In this document: in pieces, positions 28,650 to 37,877 of the stretch
Numbering within the stretch: position 1 is the stretch's first letter
Layout of the letters: every line of letters begins with the position of its first letter
Assembly (NCBI GenBank): GCA_002280485.1
Contig: NCED01000004.1
Span: 79,809-143,808, forward strand
Reading direction: 5' to 3'
Source of the DNA: Caulobacterales bacterium 32-69-10
GTDB lineage: Bacteria > Pseudomonadota > Alphaproteobacteria > Caulobacterales > Caulobacteraceae
DNA: 64,000 nucleotides
Position numbers and translations under genes: made by a program
The notes under the pieces: model-generated
The model's database searches: none
Told to the model about the DNA's origin: nothing
Seen by the model: the letters and a program-made list of their open reading frames with translations, nothing else

Positions 28650-30869
28650 TTACTTCCCCATGTGCGCCACGAGCGCCCCGAGGATGTTGGTGTAGTCGTC
28701 GCTCCACGGCCGTGAGCCGCCGGGATCGGTCGCCGTCCAGCGCGGGTCGGCCTTGAAGCGGGCGAGGTCGGCTTCGGTGCGGGCCAGCATCATCACCCCG
28801 GACGGGGTCACCTCGGGCGAGGGGCCCATCTGGCGGGTCGGGGTGAACAGCTGCTGCAGGCTGGCGGCGCCGATCTCCCGGGCCACGGCGGCGGCGGGGC
28901 CGGTCAGCTCCAGGTTCCGGTTGGTGAGGTGGAGCAGCAGCACGCCGCCGGGGGCCAGCTTGTCGAGATAGCTGCGCATGGCTTCGACCGTCAGCAGGTG
29001 GGTAGGCACGGCGTCGGAGGAGAAGGCGTCGATCAGCAGCAGGTCGAAGGCGCCGGCCGGCTCCCGAGCCAGGGTCAGCCGGGCGTCGCCCAGGCGATAG
29101 TCGACGGCCCCGTGGGCGCAGGTGGTGAGATAGCTGAAAGACCCGGAATCGCGCGCCACGGCCAGCACCGCCGGGTCGATCTCGAAGAACCGCAGGGAGT
29201 CGCCGGGCCGGGTGAAGGCGGCGACCGCGCCGGCGCCGAGGCCCACCGTCCCGATGCGCAGGGGCGGGGCGCCCGGCGCGGTCAGGGCCGTGAACACCTG
29301 GCCTATGGGGGTATGGGGTGAATAGTAGCTCATCGGCTGGCACACGTTGGCGGGGGGCCGCATCTGGGCCCCGTGCACCGTGGTGCCGTTGAACAGCAGG
29401 CGCACCGGCCGCATGGCTGGGTCGACCATGTCGGTCACCTTGTGGACGCCGAAGAAGCTGCGGCGCAGGTCCACCACATTGAGGAAATCCGCGCCGAGTT
29501 CGCCGGCAAGCAGGGCGGCGGCCAGCAATCCGGCGAACATCGGGCCACGGTCGCGCAGCAGGAAGGCCGCCGACAGGGCGACGGCCAGGGCGGCGAAGGC
29601 GAAGGCCGACCCCGGCTCCGGCAGGTTGCCCAAGGCCAGGGCCACGGCCGCGGCGGCGAGGCCGCCGGCGAGGGCGGCGATTTCCCAGCGGCGCGGCCGC
29701 CCCGTCCCCCACGGCCGGGCCAGGCCGGCCAGGGCCAGGGCGATCGGATATTCCCACACGTAGTTGAAGAGCATGGGGGCGAGGAAGGCGTTGAAGCCGC
29801 CGCCGATCACCCCGCCCACCGACATCAGGAGATAGAATTCGGTGAGCTTCTCGGGGGCGGGCCGCCGCGCCGCCAGGGCTTGGTGGCAGACCAGGGCGGT
29901 CAGAAAGAAGGCCACGAGATGGACCGACAGCTGCAGCGGCCAGCTGCCCCCCGGGAACGGCAGCAGCACGACGCAGGCGCAGGCCGCCGGGGCCTGCCAC
30001 AGGAGGGCCCGCTCGCGGTTGATCAGGGGCCGGGCCTGGAAGGCGATGACGAAGGTCAGCAGGTAGAGGCCGAGCGGCGCCACCCACAGGAAGGGCGCCG
30101 AGGCGACGTCGGTAGTGATGTGGCTGGTGGTCCCCAGCATCAGGCTGGACGGTACGGCGGCCAGGGCGACCCAGACCAGCCGGTCGCCCCAGGGGGTAGG
30201 GGCGGTCCTCACGACGGCCTTGACGGGCGCGTCGCCCCCCGTCCGGGCCACGAACAGGGCGAGGCCCCCGGCCAGAAGGACGAAGAGGCCGTACCCGCCG
30301 CTCCACAGGCCGCGCTGGGCCGAGAGGGTGAGCAGGGGCTCGACGATGGCGGGATAGGCCAGCAGGGCCAGCAGGCTGCCGAGGTTGGAGGCGGCGTAGA
30401 GGACATAGGGGTTCTGCTCGCCGCCGCGGGTGCGGGCGTACCAGGCCTGCAGCAGCGGGGCGGTGGCCGAAAGGGCCGCGAAGGGCGCGCCGATGGACAG
30501 GGTCAGCATGCCCATCAGCCACAGGGCGGGCATCCCCGCCGCCGGGGGCTCGCCCATGACGGCCGAAAGCCTGAGCGGCAGGGTCAGGGCGGCGGCGAGC
30601 AGCACCGCCACATGGATCACCGCCTGGGCCCGCACCGAGCGGATCCACCGCTGCAGGCCGTGGGCGTAGGCGTAGCCGACGAGAAGCGCGATCTGGAAGA
30701 AGGCCAAGCTGGTGTTCCACACCGCCGGGCTGCCGCCCAAAAGCGGCAGGATCAGCTTGCCCATCATGGGCTCGACCAGGAAGACCAGGGCCGCGCTCAT
30801 GAACACGGCGCCGGCGAACAGGCCCGGCAGGGCGGCGGCGCGGGGCGCTGGGATGGCCATATCGGTCAT
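28650..30869 (-). CDS. Fused MFS-like membrane / spermidine-synthase-like protein
   Basis: 739 residues. The N-terminal ~470 residues form about 12-14 membrane segments; the C-terminal part (about 520-739) is a spermidine-synthase-type methyltransferase fold, with the nucleotide loop GTVGLGAGAVAAFTRPGD, the acidic end of strand 2 FFEIDP and LLLIDAFSSDAVPTHLLT. The polyamine-binding acidic gatekeepers cannot be confirmed by eye, so polyamine synthesis is unproven. Fusions of this kind are common in proteobacteria, usually of unknown substrate. It sits 95 bases downstream of the macroglobulin start on the same strand. Confidence 0.85.
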   Translation of the reverse strand: MTDMAIPAPRAAALPGLFAGAVFMSAALVFLVEPMMGKLILPLLGGSPAVWNTSLAFFQIALLVGYAYAHGLQRWIRSVRAQAVIHVAVLLAAALTLPLRLSAVMGEPPAAGMPALWLMGMLTLSIGAPFAALSATAPLLQAWYARTRGGEQNPYVLYAASNLGSLLALLAYPAIVEPLLTLSAQRGLWSGGYGLFVLLAGGLALFVARTGGDAPVKAVVRTAPTPWGDRLVWVALAAVPSSLMLGTTSHITTDVASAPFLWVAPLGLYLLTFVIAFQARPLINRERALLWQAPAACACVVLLPFPGGSWPLQLSVHLVAFFLTALVCHQALAARRPAPEKLTEFYLLMSVGGVIGGGFNAFLAPMLFNYVWEYPIALALAGLARPWGTGRPRRWEIAALAGGLAAAAVALALGNLPEPGSAFAFAALAVALSAAFLLRDRGPMFAGLLAAALLAGELGADFLNVVDLRRSFFGVHKVTDMVDPAMRPVRLLFNGTTVHGAQMRPPANVCQPMSYYSPHTPIGQVFTALTAPGAPPLRIGTVGLGAGAVAAFTRPGDSLRFFEIDPAVLAVARDSGSFSYLTTCAHGAVDYRLGDARLTLAREPAGAFDLLLIDAFSSDAVPTHLLTVEAMRSYLDKLAPGGVLLLHLTNRNLELTGPAAAVAREIGAASLQQLFTPTRQMGPSPEVTPSGVMMLARTEADLARFKADPRWTATDPGGSRPWSDDYTNILGALVAHMGK

Positions 30870-30943
30870 GGGGGCTCGCGGCGACGCGGGTTCAGGCCGC
30901 CACCATCGCGGCCCCGCCTTGAGGTTTGGCTAACGGGGGCCCT

Positions 30944-31585
30944 CTACTGGCGAGTCTGGTCCGCCGTCATGAGCGCCGTCACGGCGGCGACCGCCGCGAG
31001 GGCGGCCTCCTTGACCTGCGCAGGCGTGAAGCCCGGCTTGTAGAGCGAACCGCCAAGGCCGAATCCGCGGGCGCCGGCGGCCCACCAGGCCGGCATCTCG
31101 TCCAGCCTGACTCCGCCGACCGGCTGGACCACCGCTTCGGCCGGCAATACCGCCTTGAGCGCCTTCAGATGGCGGGGGCCATAGGTCGACGCCGGGAACA
31201 GCTTCAGATAGCGCGCGCCCGCCGCCAGGGCGCAGAAGGCCTCGGTGGCGCTGGCGAAGCCCGGCATGGGGACCATGCCGCATTCAACGGCATGGCGGAT
31301 CACCGCCGGGTCCGTGTTCGGCGAGACGATGAGCTTGCCGCCGGCCTGGGCCACGGCGTCCACGGCCCCGGGCCCCAGGACCGTGCCCGCGCCATAGACC
31401 ACCCGCCCCGTCATCGCCTTGAGCCGCGCTATGCTGTCCAAGGGTTCGGGGGAATTGAGCGGCACTTCCAGCACGCGCACCCCGGCCGAATACAGGGCCT
31501 CGGCCACGGCCAGGATCTCGTCCGGTTTCACGCCGCGCAGGATGGCGATGATCGGCATCTGCGCCAGGGCTTCGTCCAGGGTCAA
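30944..31585 (-). CDS. dgoA: 2-dehydro-3-deoxy-6-phosphogalactonate aldolase
   Basis: 213 residues from a TTG at 31585 that overlaps the dgoK stop (TTGA). Class I aldolase splitting KDPGal into pyruvate and glyceraldehyde 3-phosphate in the De Ley-Doudoroff galactose pathway. PIIAILRGVKPDEI holds the catalytic Glu side of the KDPG/KDPGal family; the Schiff-base Lys is in YLKLFPASTYGP; GGVRLDEMPAW completes the site. The neighbour kinase supports the galactonate rather than gluconate branch. Pyruvate kinase lies just upstream. Confidence 0.92.
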   Translation of the reverse strand: MTLDEALAQMPIIAILRGVKPDEILAVAEALYSAGVRVLEVPLNSPEPLDSIARLKAMTGRVVYGAGTVLGPGAVDAVAQAGGKLIVSPNTDPAVIRHAVECGMVPMPGFASATEAFCALAAGARYLKLFPASTYGPRHLKALKAVLPAEAVVQPVGGVRLDEMPAWWAAGARGFGLGGSLYKPGFTPAQVKEAALAAVAAVTALMTADQTRQ

Positions 31586-32508
31586 CGTACCGACTCCATC
31601 TCGAACAGGGCGCCAAGCCCGGCCAGCACGGCGGCGTCGCCGTCATGGATTGAAACCGTCGCCCAGGCCGTTTCAAGCGCGCGCTGGTAGCGGCGGCAAA
31701 GATCGAGGTCGCCGAGCAGGACCACCGGCGTGCCGACGCCGGCTCCGAGCAGGGCGGGGGTGCCCGCCACATCGGCGCCGATCAGCAGGCCGGAGAGGTA
31801 GGACTTCACCTGCTCGGGCTTCATGGTCCCCCCAGCGACGCGGGCCCTGGCCGTGAACAGCCGCGAGGCCAGAGCCGTGCCGTCCCCGGCAGCCTTCTGT
31901 CCCTCGTCGAAGGCGGATTCGTCCTCGGGGGCGTCGTCATAGCCGGGCGGCGCGCGCAGGACGCTGTACTTGCGCAGCACGTCGAACAGCTCGCCGGTCA
32001 TGGCGGTGACGAAACGCTCGATCCGGCCATCGACCAGCAGGACCCATTTGGTGTGGGTGCCGGGGTGGCAGACCAGGCGCTTGCCCCGCGATCGCTCGGG
32101 CGAGCCGGCGATCCATCCCAGGATCTGGACCTCTTCGCCGCGCATCACATCCAGGCCGCCGTCCGACCTCAGGCAGCACAGGCCGGGCACGATGAACACC
32201 GGCGGCCCCGAGGTGGAGATTCGTTTCAGCCCGCCGGCCAGCGTCTTCAGATCGGCGGGGCAAGGAAAGTAGTCCACTTGCCGCCAGCCCAGATTGGACC
32301 CGACCATCCCGCACAGGATGGCCGGCAGCCCCTCGGCGCCCAGCGCGGGCCGCACCGTGTCCTCGAACCGCTCCGCCGCCTCGCCGGGGGCCAGGCGGGA
32401 AACGCCGAGCGGGAACTCGCGATGAGCCTCGACCTGCCCGCCTGCCCCGACGACCCAGGCGCGAAGGTTGGTCGTGCCCCAGTCGACGGCGAGGAAACGG
32501 TTGGGCAT
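31582..32508 (-). CDS. dgoK: 2-dehydro-3-deoxygalactonokinase
   Basis: 308 residues from the ATG at 32508 (MPNRFLAVDWGTTNLRAW). ASKHA-fold kinase phosphorylating 2-keto-3-deoxygalactonate with ATP. Phosphate-1 loop VDWGTTNLRAW; DgoK blocks ILCGMVGSNLGW, DVMRGEEVQILGW, VCHPGTHTKWV and MTGELFDVLRKYS. The stop overlaps the dgoA TTG start by four bases, so the two are translationally coupled. No dehydratase, transporter or regulator gene is adjacent; the remainder of the pathway must be elsewhere. The frame extending to 32766 is rejected because the conserved start is at 32508. Confidence 0.93.
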   Translation of the reverse strand: MPNRFLAVDWGTTNLRAWVVGAGGQVEAHREFPLGVSRLAPGEAAERFEDTVRPALGAEGLPAILCGMVGSNLGWRQVDYFPCPADLKTLAGGLKRISTSGPPVFIVPGLCCLRSDGGLDVMRGEEVQILGWIAGSPERSRGKRLVCHPGTHTKWVLLVDGRIERFVTAMTGELFDVLRKYSVLRAPPGYDDAPEDESAFDEGQKAAGDGTALASRLFTARARVAGGTMKPEQVKSYLSGLLIGADVAGTPALLGAGVGTPVVLLGDLDLCRRYQRALETAWATVSIHDGDAAVLAGLGALFEMESVR

Positions 32509-32573
32509 GACGGGTTCCAGACGAGCGTAGGATGTATAACGCCGTGGCCTCCCTGCGGGATGCAGCCTGTCCG

Positions 32574-33995
32574 CTATCTTGCGGGTGGGGCGTGGGCGAG
32601 GCGCAGGAGGTTGGCCGAGCCGGGGGCGCCGAAGGGCGTGCCGGCCACGATCAGGATACGCTCGCCGGGCCGGGCGAGGCCCAGCTCCACGGCCAGGTGG
32701 ACCGCCTCGGCGGTCATGTCCTCGAGGTTGTCGGGGTCGACGCCGATGCGGGGTTCGAGCCCCCACACCAGGGACAGCCGGCGCGCCACCCTCGGGTCGG
32801 GCGTCAGGGTGAGCACCGGCTGCAGCGGCCGCTCCCGGGCGAGGAGGCGGGCGGTCCAGCCGGTGGAGGTGAAGGAGACCAGGCAGGCGGTGGTGCCGGC
32901 CTCGGCCGCGCGCCGGGCGGCGGCCACCAGGATGTCGGCGTCCTGGTCGTCGGTGGGCTGCTGAGCGGCCATCAGGCCGGGCCAGTGCGGGTCGCGCTCC
33001 ACCCGCTCGATGATGCGGTTCATCATCGTGACGGATTCGACGGGGAACAGGCCCGAGGCGCTCTCCCCCGACAGCATCAGGGCGTCGGCGCCCTCGTAGA
33101 CCGCATTGGCCACGTCCGACGCCTCGGCGCGGGTGGGCGTGGCGTTGACCGTCATGGAATCGAGCATCTGGGTGGCGATGATCGCCGGCACCCCGCGCAC
33201 CCGGGCGGCGCGCAAGATGGCCTTCTGGGCCACCGGCACCTCCTCAGGCTCCAGCTCGACGCCGAGGTCGCCGCGGGCCACCATCACCCCGTCGCAGAGG
33301 TCCAGGATGGCCTCGAGGTCCTCCAGCGCCTTGGGCTTCTCGATCTTGGCGAGGCAAGCGGCCCGGCCCTGCACGATCTTGCGCAGTTCGGCCATGTCGG
33401 CGGCCGACTGCACGAAGGACAGGGCGATCCAGTCGACGCCGATCCTCAGCGCGAAGGCCAGGTCCTCGTGGTCCTTGGGGGTCAGGGCCGGCATGGGGAT
33501 CACCGCCCCCGGGAGGGCCAGGCCCTTGCGGTCGGACAGGCGCTCGCCCTGCACCACCTCGACCTCGGCCCAATCCTTGCCGCACTCGACCACCCGCAGC
33601 CGCACCTTGCCGTCGTCGACCAGCAACAGCACGCCGGGGCGCATGGCCGCGAACAGCTCCGGATGGGGCAGGTTGACCCGCGTCTCGTCGCCGGGGGCCT
33701 TGTCGAGGTCGAGGCGCAGGCGGTAGCCGGGCTGGACGGCGATCGCCCCGTCCTTGAACTTGCCCAGCCGCAGCTTGGGGCCCTGCAGGTCGGCCAGCAC
33801 GCCGAGCGGCCGGCCGCACGCGACCTCGGCCTGGCGCACGGCGGCGCAGTTGGCGGCGTGGTCCTCGTGGCTGCCGTGGCTGAAGTTGAGCCGGAACACG
33901 TCGGCGCCGGCGACGGCCAGGGCCAGCACCATCTCGGGGGTGCGGCTGGCGGGGCCGAGCGTGGCCACGATGCGGGCGCGGCGTGAGCGGATCAT
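32574..33995 (-). CDS. pyk: Pyruvate kinase
   Basis: 473 residues. Converts phosphoenolpyruvate and ADP to pyruvate and ATP. Signatures: RARIVATLGPAS, the active-site lysine loop AACLAKIEKPKALEDLEAI, MVARGDLGVELEPEEVP and ATQMLDSMTVNATPTRAEASD. Length and order match type I/II enzymes; the C-terminal regulatory domain is present (AARRAAEAGTTACLVSFTSTG). It lies upstream of dgoK with a 65-base gap on minus, a sensible grouping since KDPGal cleavage yields pyruvate and a triose phosphate. Divergent from the ybaK-like gene. Confidence 0.96.
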   Translation of the reverse strand: MIRSRRARIVATLGPASRTPEMVLALAVAGADVFRLNFSHGSHEDHAANCAAVRQAEVACGRPLGVLADLQGPKLRLGKFKDGAIAVQPGYRLRLDLDKAPGDETRVNLPHPELFAAMRPGVLLLVDDGKVRLRVVECGKDWAEVEVVQGERLSDRKGLALPGAVIPMPALTPKDHEDLAFALRIGVDWIALSFVQSAADMAELRKIVQGRAACLAKIEKPKALEDLEAILDLCDGVMVARGDLGVELEPEEVPVAQKAILRAARVRGVPAIIATQMLDSMTVNATPTRAEASDVANAVYEGADALMLSGESASGLFPVESVTMMNRIIERVERDPHWPGLMAAQQPTDDQDADILVAAARRAAEAGTTACLVSFTSTGWTARLLARERPLQPVLTLTPDPRVARRLSLVWGLEPRIGVDPDNLEDMTAEAVHLAVELGLARPGERILIVAGTPFGAPGSANLLRLAHAPPAR

Positions 33996-34094
33996 CAGAC
34001 GTTTCCTACCTACTGCATCGCGCGAGGTTTAGACCGAATCGGTTCGGCGGGACCATGGCTTGGCGCCGTGGCCGCGCGCATGTAGCTCGGCGCC

Positions 34095-34610
34095 ATGACA
34101 ACCGCTCCAGCGACCCGAGACGCGCTGTTCGCCTTCCTGGGCGCTCATGGGATCGCCCACATGACCTTTGAGCACCCGCCGGTGTTCCGGGTCGAGGAGG
34201 GGGCGCAGATCAAGGCGGCCATGCCGGGCGGCCATACCAAGAACCTGTTCCTGAAGGACGCCAAGGGCCAGCTTTGGCTGGTCAGCGCCCTGGGCGAGAC
34301 GGCCATCGACCTCAAGGCCCTGCCGGCGGCCATCGGCTCGGCGCGCCTGTCCTTCGGCTCGGCCGAGCGGCTCTACGACGCGCTTGGGGTGACGCCCGGG
34401 TCGGTGACCGCCTTCGCCCTGATCAACGACCCGGATCACCGGGTCCGCTTCATGGTCGACGCGGCGCTGCTGGCCCATGAGACGGTCAATTTCCACCCGC
34501 TGTCCAACGACGCCACCACCGCCGTCAGCCGCGAAGGCTTCCTGGCCTTCCTGGCGGCCCTGGGGCGCGAGCCCCTCGTGGTCGATTTCGCCGGATTGTC
34601 ACGCCGATGA
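34095..34610 (+). CDS. YbaK/PrdX-type aminoacyl-tRNA deacylase (ProXp-like)
   Basis: 171 residues. Trans-editing domain that hydrolyses mischarged tRNA, most likely Ala-tRNAPro. It follows the free-standing PrdX pattern: [15 protein letters not shown], the catalytic Lys in [40 protein letters not shown] and [14 protein letters not shown]. coli YbaK itself is shorter and less similar. The assignment to Ala-tRNAPro is inferred from the PrdX match. Divergent from pyk; followed by a GC hairpin. Confidence 0.88.
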   Translation: MTTAPATRDALFAFLGAHGIAHMTFEHPPVFRVEEGAQIKAAMPGGHTKNLFLKDAKGQLWLVSALGETAIDLKALPAAIGSARLSFGSAERLYDALGVTPGSVTAFALINDPDHRVRFMVDAALLAHETVNFHPLSNDATTAVSREGFLAFLAALGREPLVVDFAGLSRR

Positions 34611-34612
34611 GC

Positions 34613-34635
34613 CCGCCCCCGGATTGCGGGGGCGG
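34613..34635 (+). terminator. GC hairpin after the ybaK-like gene
   Basis: CCGCCCCCG (34613-34621) and CGGGGGCGG (34627-34635) are perfectly complementary around a 5-base loop, directly after the stop at 34610. No T-run follows. Probable 3'-end structure. Confidence 0.5.
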
Positions 34636-34685
34636 CGCGCGGGGACCATGTTACGGACCTCAGGAACATCGAGGGACGGATCGGA

Positions 34686-35588
34686 ATGCTGGGTAGCGCG
34701 GGCGCCGTGGATGCGGACGATCTGGTCAAGGAAGGCTCCGACGCGGGCTTCATGGCCGATGTGGTGGAAGAATCCCGCCGCAGGCCGGTGATCGTCGACT
34801 TCTGGGCCCCCTGGTGCGGCCCGTGCCGCCAGCTCACCCCGGTGATCGAAAAAGCGGTCCGCGCCGCCGGCGGCGCGGTCAAGCTGGTCAAGATCAACAT
34901 TGACGAGAACCCCGGCGTCGCCGGGCAGCTGCGCGTGCAGTCGATCCCTGCGGTCTACGCCTTCTCGAACGGCCAGCCGGTGGACGGCTTCCTGGGCGCC
35001 CTGCCCGAGAGCGAGGTCAAGGCCTTCATCGGTCGCCTGACCGGCCCCGGCGACGAGGACGACGGCGAGGCCGACATGGAAGCCCTGCTGGCCGAGGGCG
35101 CCGCGGCCCTGGCCGAAGGCGACCTGGGCGGCGCCGGCCAGGCCTACGCCCAGGCCCTGACCCTCGACCCCAAGAACCTGAAGGCCATCGCGGGCCTGGC
35201 CCGCTGCTACCTGACCGGCGGCGACGCCGAGCGGGCCGGGGAAGTGGCCGCCATGGCGCCGGACGACGCCAAGGATCCGGACCTGGCCGCCGTGCGCGCC
35301 GCCCTGGCCCTGGCCGAACAGGCCGACGGCGAGACCGCGCCGTTCGAGCAGCGTCTGGCCGCCGACCCCGCCGACCATGAGGCGCGGCTGGAGCTGGCCA
35401 AGATCCTCGCCGGGCGCGGCGAGCTGCAGGCGGCCATGGACCACCTCCTGATCATCATCGAGAAGGACCGGGCCTGGAACGACGACGCGGCCCGCAAGCA
35501 ACTCCTCACCGTGTTCGAAGCCGCCGGGCCTGCGTCCGAGATCGCCAAGAGCGGGCGGCGGCGGCTATCTTCGATCCTGTTCTCCTGA
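34686..35588 (+). CDS. Thioredoxin-TPR protein (CnoX/YbbN family)
   Basis: 300 residues. The N-terminal thioredoxin domain (about 20-120) has an intact WCGPC site (IVDFWAPWCGPCRQLTPV); then an acidic hinge (GPGDEDDGEADM) and TPR-type helices to the end. Members of this family act as holdases that protect proteins from oxidation and hand them to DnaK/GroEL. E. coli YbbN has lost the CxxC, whereas here it is present, so redox activity is possible. The next gene starts 17 bases after the stop, suggesting an operon running to the DUF971 gene. Confidence 0.9.
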   Translation: MLGSAGAVDADDLVKEGSDAGFMADVVEESRRRPVIVDFWAPWCGPCRQLTPVIEKAVRAAGGAVKLVKINIDENPGVAGQLRVQSIPAVYAFSNGQPVDGFLGALPESEVKAFIGRLTGPGDEDDGEADMEALLAEGAAALAEGDLGGAGQAYAQALTLDPKNLKAIAGLARCYLTGGDAERAGEVAAMAPDDAKDPDLAAVRAALALAEQADGETAPFEQRLAADPADHEARLELAKILAGRGELQAAMDHLLIIIEKDRAWNDDAARKQLLTVFEAAGPASEIAKSGRRRLSSILFS

Positions 35589-35605
35589 GCGCATTGGAGG
35601 GACCG

Positions 35606-36280
35606 ATGGCTGCCTACCTCAAGGCGGCGGACCTGCCGCAGGTGATCCCGGTCTTCCCCCTCGACGGGGCGCTGCTGCTGCCGCACGGCATGCTGCCGCT
35701 GAACATCTTCGAGCCGCGCTACCTCAACATGATCGACGACGTGATGGCCGGCGACCGCATCATCGGCATGATCCAGACGCAAGGGGGCGCCCCCACCTTC
35801 GGCAATGACGGGGAGCCGGCAGCCCCGAGCCTGGCTCAGATCGGCTGCGCTGGCCGCATCACCAGCTACGCCGAGACCTCGGACGGCCGCTACCTGATCA
35901 CCCTGACCGGGGTGTGCCGCTTCCGCCTGGGGGCGGAGCTGCCCGTGCGGGGGCCCTACCGCCAGGTTCGGGCCGACTTCGCGCCCTTCGAGGCGGACCT
36001 GCATCCCCTGGACGAGGAGGGCGACGTCGGCCGCGAGGAGGTGCTGGCCGCCCTGAAGGCCTATCTGGAGCGGCGCGGCCTGGATGTGGACTGGCGCATG
36101 GCCAAGGAGGCCCCGCTGGAGGCCCTGGTCAACAGCCTGGCCATGGCCCTGCCCTTCGAGCAGGGCGAGAAGCAGGCGCTGCTGGAGGCCCGCGACCTTG
36201 CGGCGCGGCGGGCGGCCCTGACCGCGCTCCTGCGCATCGATGCGGCCGCCGACGACGACAATCCATCCCAGCTGCAGTAA
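35606..36280 (+). CDS. LON substrate-binding-domain protein
   Basis: 224 residues from the ATG at 35606 with GGAGGG just upstream. Contains only the Lon N-terminal domain ([41 protein letters not shown]), with no ATPase or protease domain. Such stand-alone proteins are common in alphaproteobacteria; their role is unknown, possibly substrate recognition or adaptor. It lies between the thioredoxin-TPR gene and the Trm112-like gene with short gaps. Confidence 0.9.
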   Translation: MAAYLKAADLPQVIPVFPLDGALLLPHGMLPLNIFEPRYLNMIDDVMAGDRIIGMIQTQGGAPTFGNDGEPAAPSLAQIGCAGRITSYAETSDGRYLITLTGVCRFRLGAELPVRGPYRQVRADFAPFEADLHPLDEEGDVGREEVLAALKAYLERRGLDVDWRMAKEAPLEALVNSLAMALPFEQGEKQALLEARDLAARRAALTALLRIDAAADDDNPSQLQ

Positions 36281-36290
36281 GGCTCCCGCC

Positions 36291-36500
36291 ATGGCCGATT
36301 CCACGCAACTGCCCCGGACGGGAGACATCGATCCCCGCCTGCTCGAGGTCCTGGTCTGTCCGGTGACTCACGGTCCGCTCGAGTACGACCGCGACAAGAA
36401 CGAGCTGGTGAGCCGCGGCGCGAACCTCGCCTATCCGATCCGCGACGGCGCCCCGATCATGCTGCCCGAGGAAGCGCGCCGCCTGGACGAGGCGCAATGA
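36291..36500 (+). CDS. Trm112/UPF0434 (YcaR-like) small protein
   Basis: 69 residues from the ATG at 36291. The sequence [19 protein letters not shown] and [19 protein letters not shown] fits the Trm112p-like family. Only the first Cys of the usual zinc ribbon is present (CPVTHG), which is typical of the alphaproteobacterial members. Trm112 proteins activate methyltransferases; bacterial homologues are less well understood. The stop overlaps the next start by four bases (ATGA). Confidence 0.9.
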   Translation: MADSTQLPRTGDIDPRLLEVLVCPVTHGPLEYDRDKNELVSRGANLAYPIRDGAPIMLPEEARRLDEAQ

Positions 36501-36835
36501 GCGCGCCGTGGCCGACCGAGCTGAAGGTCCGCCAGGGGGGGCGCAGGCTCGACGTGACCTTCGACACGGGTGAACGGTTCGAAATCCCCGCCGCCCTGCT
36601 GCGGGTGATGACCCCCGCCGCCGACGCGCGCGGGCACGGCGGCTTTGGCCTCAGCCCCCTGCCGATCGACGCGACCGGGGTCGCCATCAAGGCGCTGACT
36701 CCCATCGGCCGCTACGCCATGCGCATCGGCTTCGACGACGGCCACGACACCGGCCTGTTCACCTGGGAGATCCTGCACAGCATCGGCGCCGAACAGGCCC
36801 GCTTCGAAGCCGAGCACAGGGCGCTGATGGGCTGA
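36497..36835 (+). CDS. DUF971 (gamma-butyrobetaine-hydroxylase N-terminal-like) protein
   Basis: 112 residues. Matches DUF971: [33 protein letters not shown], then [24 protein letters not shown]. This domain is fused to gamma-butyrobetaine hydroxylase in eukaryotes and occurs alone in bacteria, where it has been linked to iron-sulfur or Mrp/ApbC proteins by gene context; I cannot confirm either here. ATGA overlap with the Trm112-like gene shows translational coupling. Last gene of the 34.7-36.8 kb unit. Confidence 0.88.
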   Translation: MSAPWPTELKVRQGGRRLDVTFDTGERFEIPAALLRVMTPAADARGHGGFGLSPLPIDATGVAIKALTPIGRYAMRIGFDDGHDTGLFTWEILHSIGAEQARFEAEHRALMG

Positions 36836-36908
36836 TCGGGATCGCCGGGGCCTGATCCTGAAAAACCTTCGCTTGGTATCGCGAAATCCACTATATCCGT
36901 CAGCAACA

Positions 36909-36932
36909 CCGCCCGGCCGAAAGGCCGGGCGG
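36909..36932 (+). promoter_or_regulatory. 10-bp GNRA hairpin in the trcR leader
   Basis: CCGCCCGGCC (36909-36918), GAAA loop, GGCCGGGCGG (36923-36932): a perfect 10-bp stem with a GNRA tetraloop, 65 bases before the trcR start and with no T-run. It could terminate the upstream operon or structure the trcR leader. AT-richer DNA at 36868-36900 just before it (around CTTGGTATC and CTATATCC) may hold the trcR promoter. Confidence 0.5.
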
Positions 36933-36997
36933 AGCCGTTTCAGGGACGCGCCAGCCAAGCTGCTGAGGCGCGCCAATAGAGAAGGGGCCCGACGCCC

Positions 36998-37621
36998 ATG
37001 AGCGACGTTCTGATGCCGAAGGCCACCGCCGTCTGGCTGGTGGACAACACGTCCCTGACCTTTGAGCAAATCGCCGACTTCGCCGGCCTGCACCCGCTGG
37101 AAGTAAACGGCATCGCCGACGGCGAGGTCGCCCGCGACATCCGCGGCGCCGATCCGATCGCTAACGGTCAGCTGTCCCGCGAAGAGCTCGACAAGGCCCA
37201 GGCCGATCCGAACTACCGCATGAAGGCCCTGGTCAGCCGCCATGCCGAACTGTTGAAGCCGAACAAGAAGGCGCCGCGTTATACCCCCGTGTCGCGCCGC
37301 CAGGACCGGCCGGACGCCATCGCCTGGTTCATCCGCAACCATCCGGAGATCGCCGACAGCCAGATCTCCAAGCTGCTCGGCACCACCAAGGCCACCATTG
37401 ACCAGGTGCGCAACCGTCAGCACTGGAACGCGGCCAACATCAAGCCGGTCGATCCCGTGACCCTGGGCCTCGTCGGCCAGCTCGAACTCGACGAGGTCGT
37501 CCGCAAGGCGGCCGACAAGAAGAACAAGGACGACGCCAAGAAGGGTCTCGGCGAGGGCGCGACTCTGCTGCCCGCCAGCCAGACCGGCGTGGCCGAACAG
37601 TCCGACGACGACAACGACTAA
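36998..37621 (+). CDS. trcR: Cell-cycle transcriptional regulator TrcR (DUF1013)
   Basis: 207 residues. DUF1013 protein, the alphaproteobacterial cell-cycle regulator known in Caulobacter as TrcR. The N-terminal half is SDVLMPKATAVWLVDNTSLTF and FAGLHPLEVNGIADGEVA; the central IAWFIRNHPEIADSQISKLL and GTTKATIDQVRNRQHW form a helix-turn-helix. The tail is acidic (SDDDND). The ribosome site AGAAGGGG precedes the ATG at 36998. Monocistronic between the DUF971 operon and the DUF465 genes, with a structured leader. Confidence 0.92.
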   Translation: MSDVLMPKATAVWLVDNTSLTFEQIADFAGLHPLEVNGIADGEVARDIRGADPIANGQLSREELDKAQADPNYRMKALVSRHAELLKPNKKAPRYTPVSRRQDRPDAIAWFIRNHPEIADSQISKLLGTTKATIDQVRNRQHWNAANIKPVDPVTLGLVGQLELDEVVRKAADKKNKDDAKKGLGEGATLLPASQTGVAEQSDDDND

Positions 37622-37642
37622 CGACGATAAAGGCCAGCCGCC

Positions 37643-37684
37643 GTCATCCTCCGGTCACGCGAAAGCGCGATCCGGGGATGACGG
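37643..37684. repeat. Single REP-like palindrome after trcR
   Basis: GTCATCC, TCCGG, CGCG, AAAG, CGCG, TCCGG, GGATGAC form a near-perfect imperfect-stem palindrome. The half GTCATCCTCCGGTC and ATCCGGGG match the right unit of the pair at 11431-11475, so this is a solitary member of that family, placed between the convergent trcR and DUF465 genes. Confidence 0.65.
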
Positions 37685-37700
37685 GCTATAATGGGGAAGG

Positions 37701-37877
37701 CTAGTGGGCCCGGGCGCCGCGGAGGACTTCGATCTCCTCCTTCAGGCGCAGTTTCTGGGTCTTGAGTTCTCGGACGCGGAGCGAGTCCGCGCTGGGGCGG
37801 CGGGCTTCTTCTTCTATGACCTTCTCGAGGTGTTGATGACGGGAGCCGAGTTCGCGGATACGTCCGTCGATCGCCAT
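37701..37877 (-). CDS. DUF465 (YdcH-like) small coiled-coil protein, copy 1
   Basis: 58 residues, start ATG at 37877 with a strong AGGAGG. Sequence MAIDGRIRELGSRHQHLEKV, IEEEARRPSADSLRVRELKT, QKLRLKEEIEVL: two helices with a conserved LKxxKLxLKEEI, the DUF465 pattern. Function unknown. Divergent from a second DUF465 gene at 38059, so two paralogues share one 181-base regulatory space. Confidence 0.88.
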   Translation of the reverse strand: MAIDGRIRELGSRHQHLEKVIEEEARRPSADSLRVRELKTQKLRLKEEIEVLRGARAH

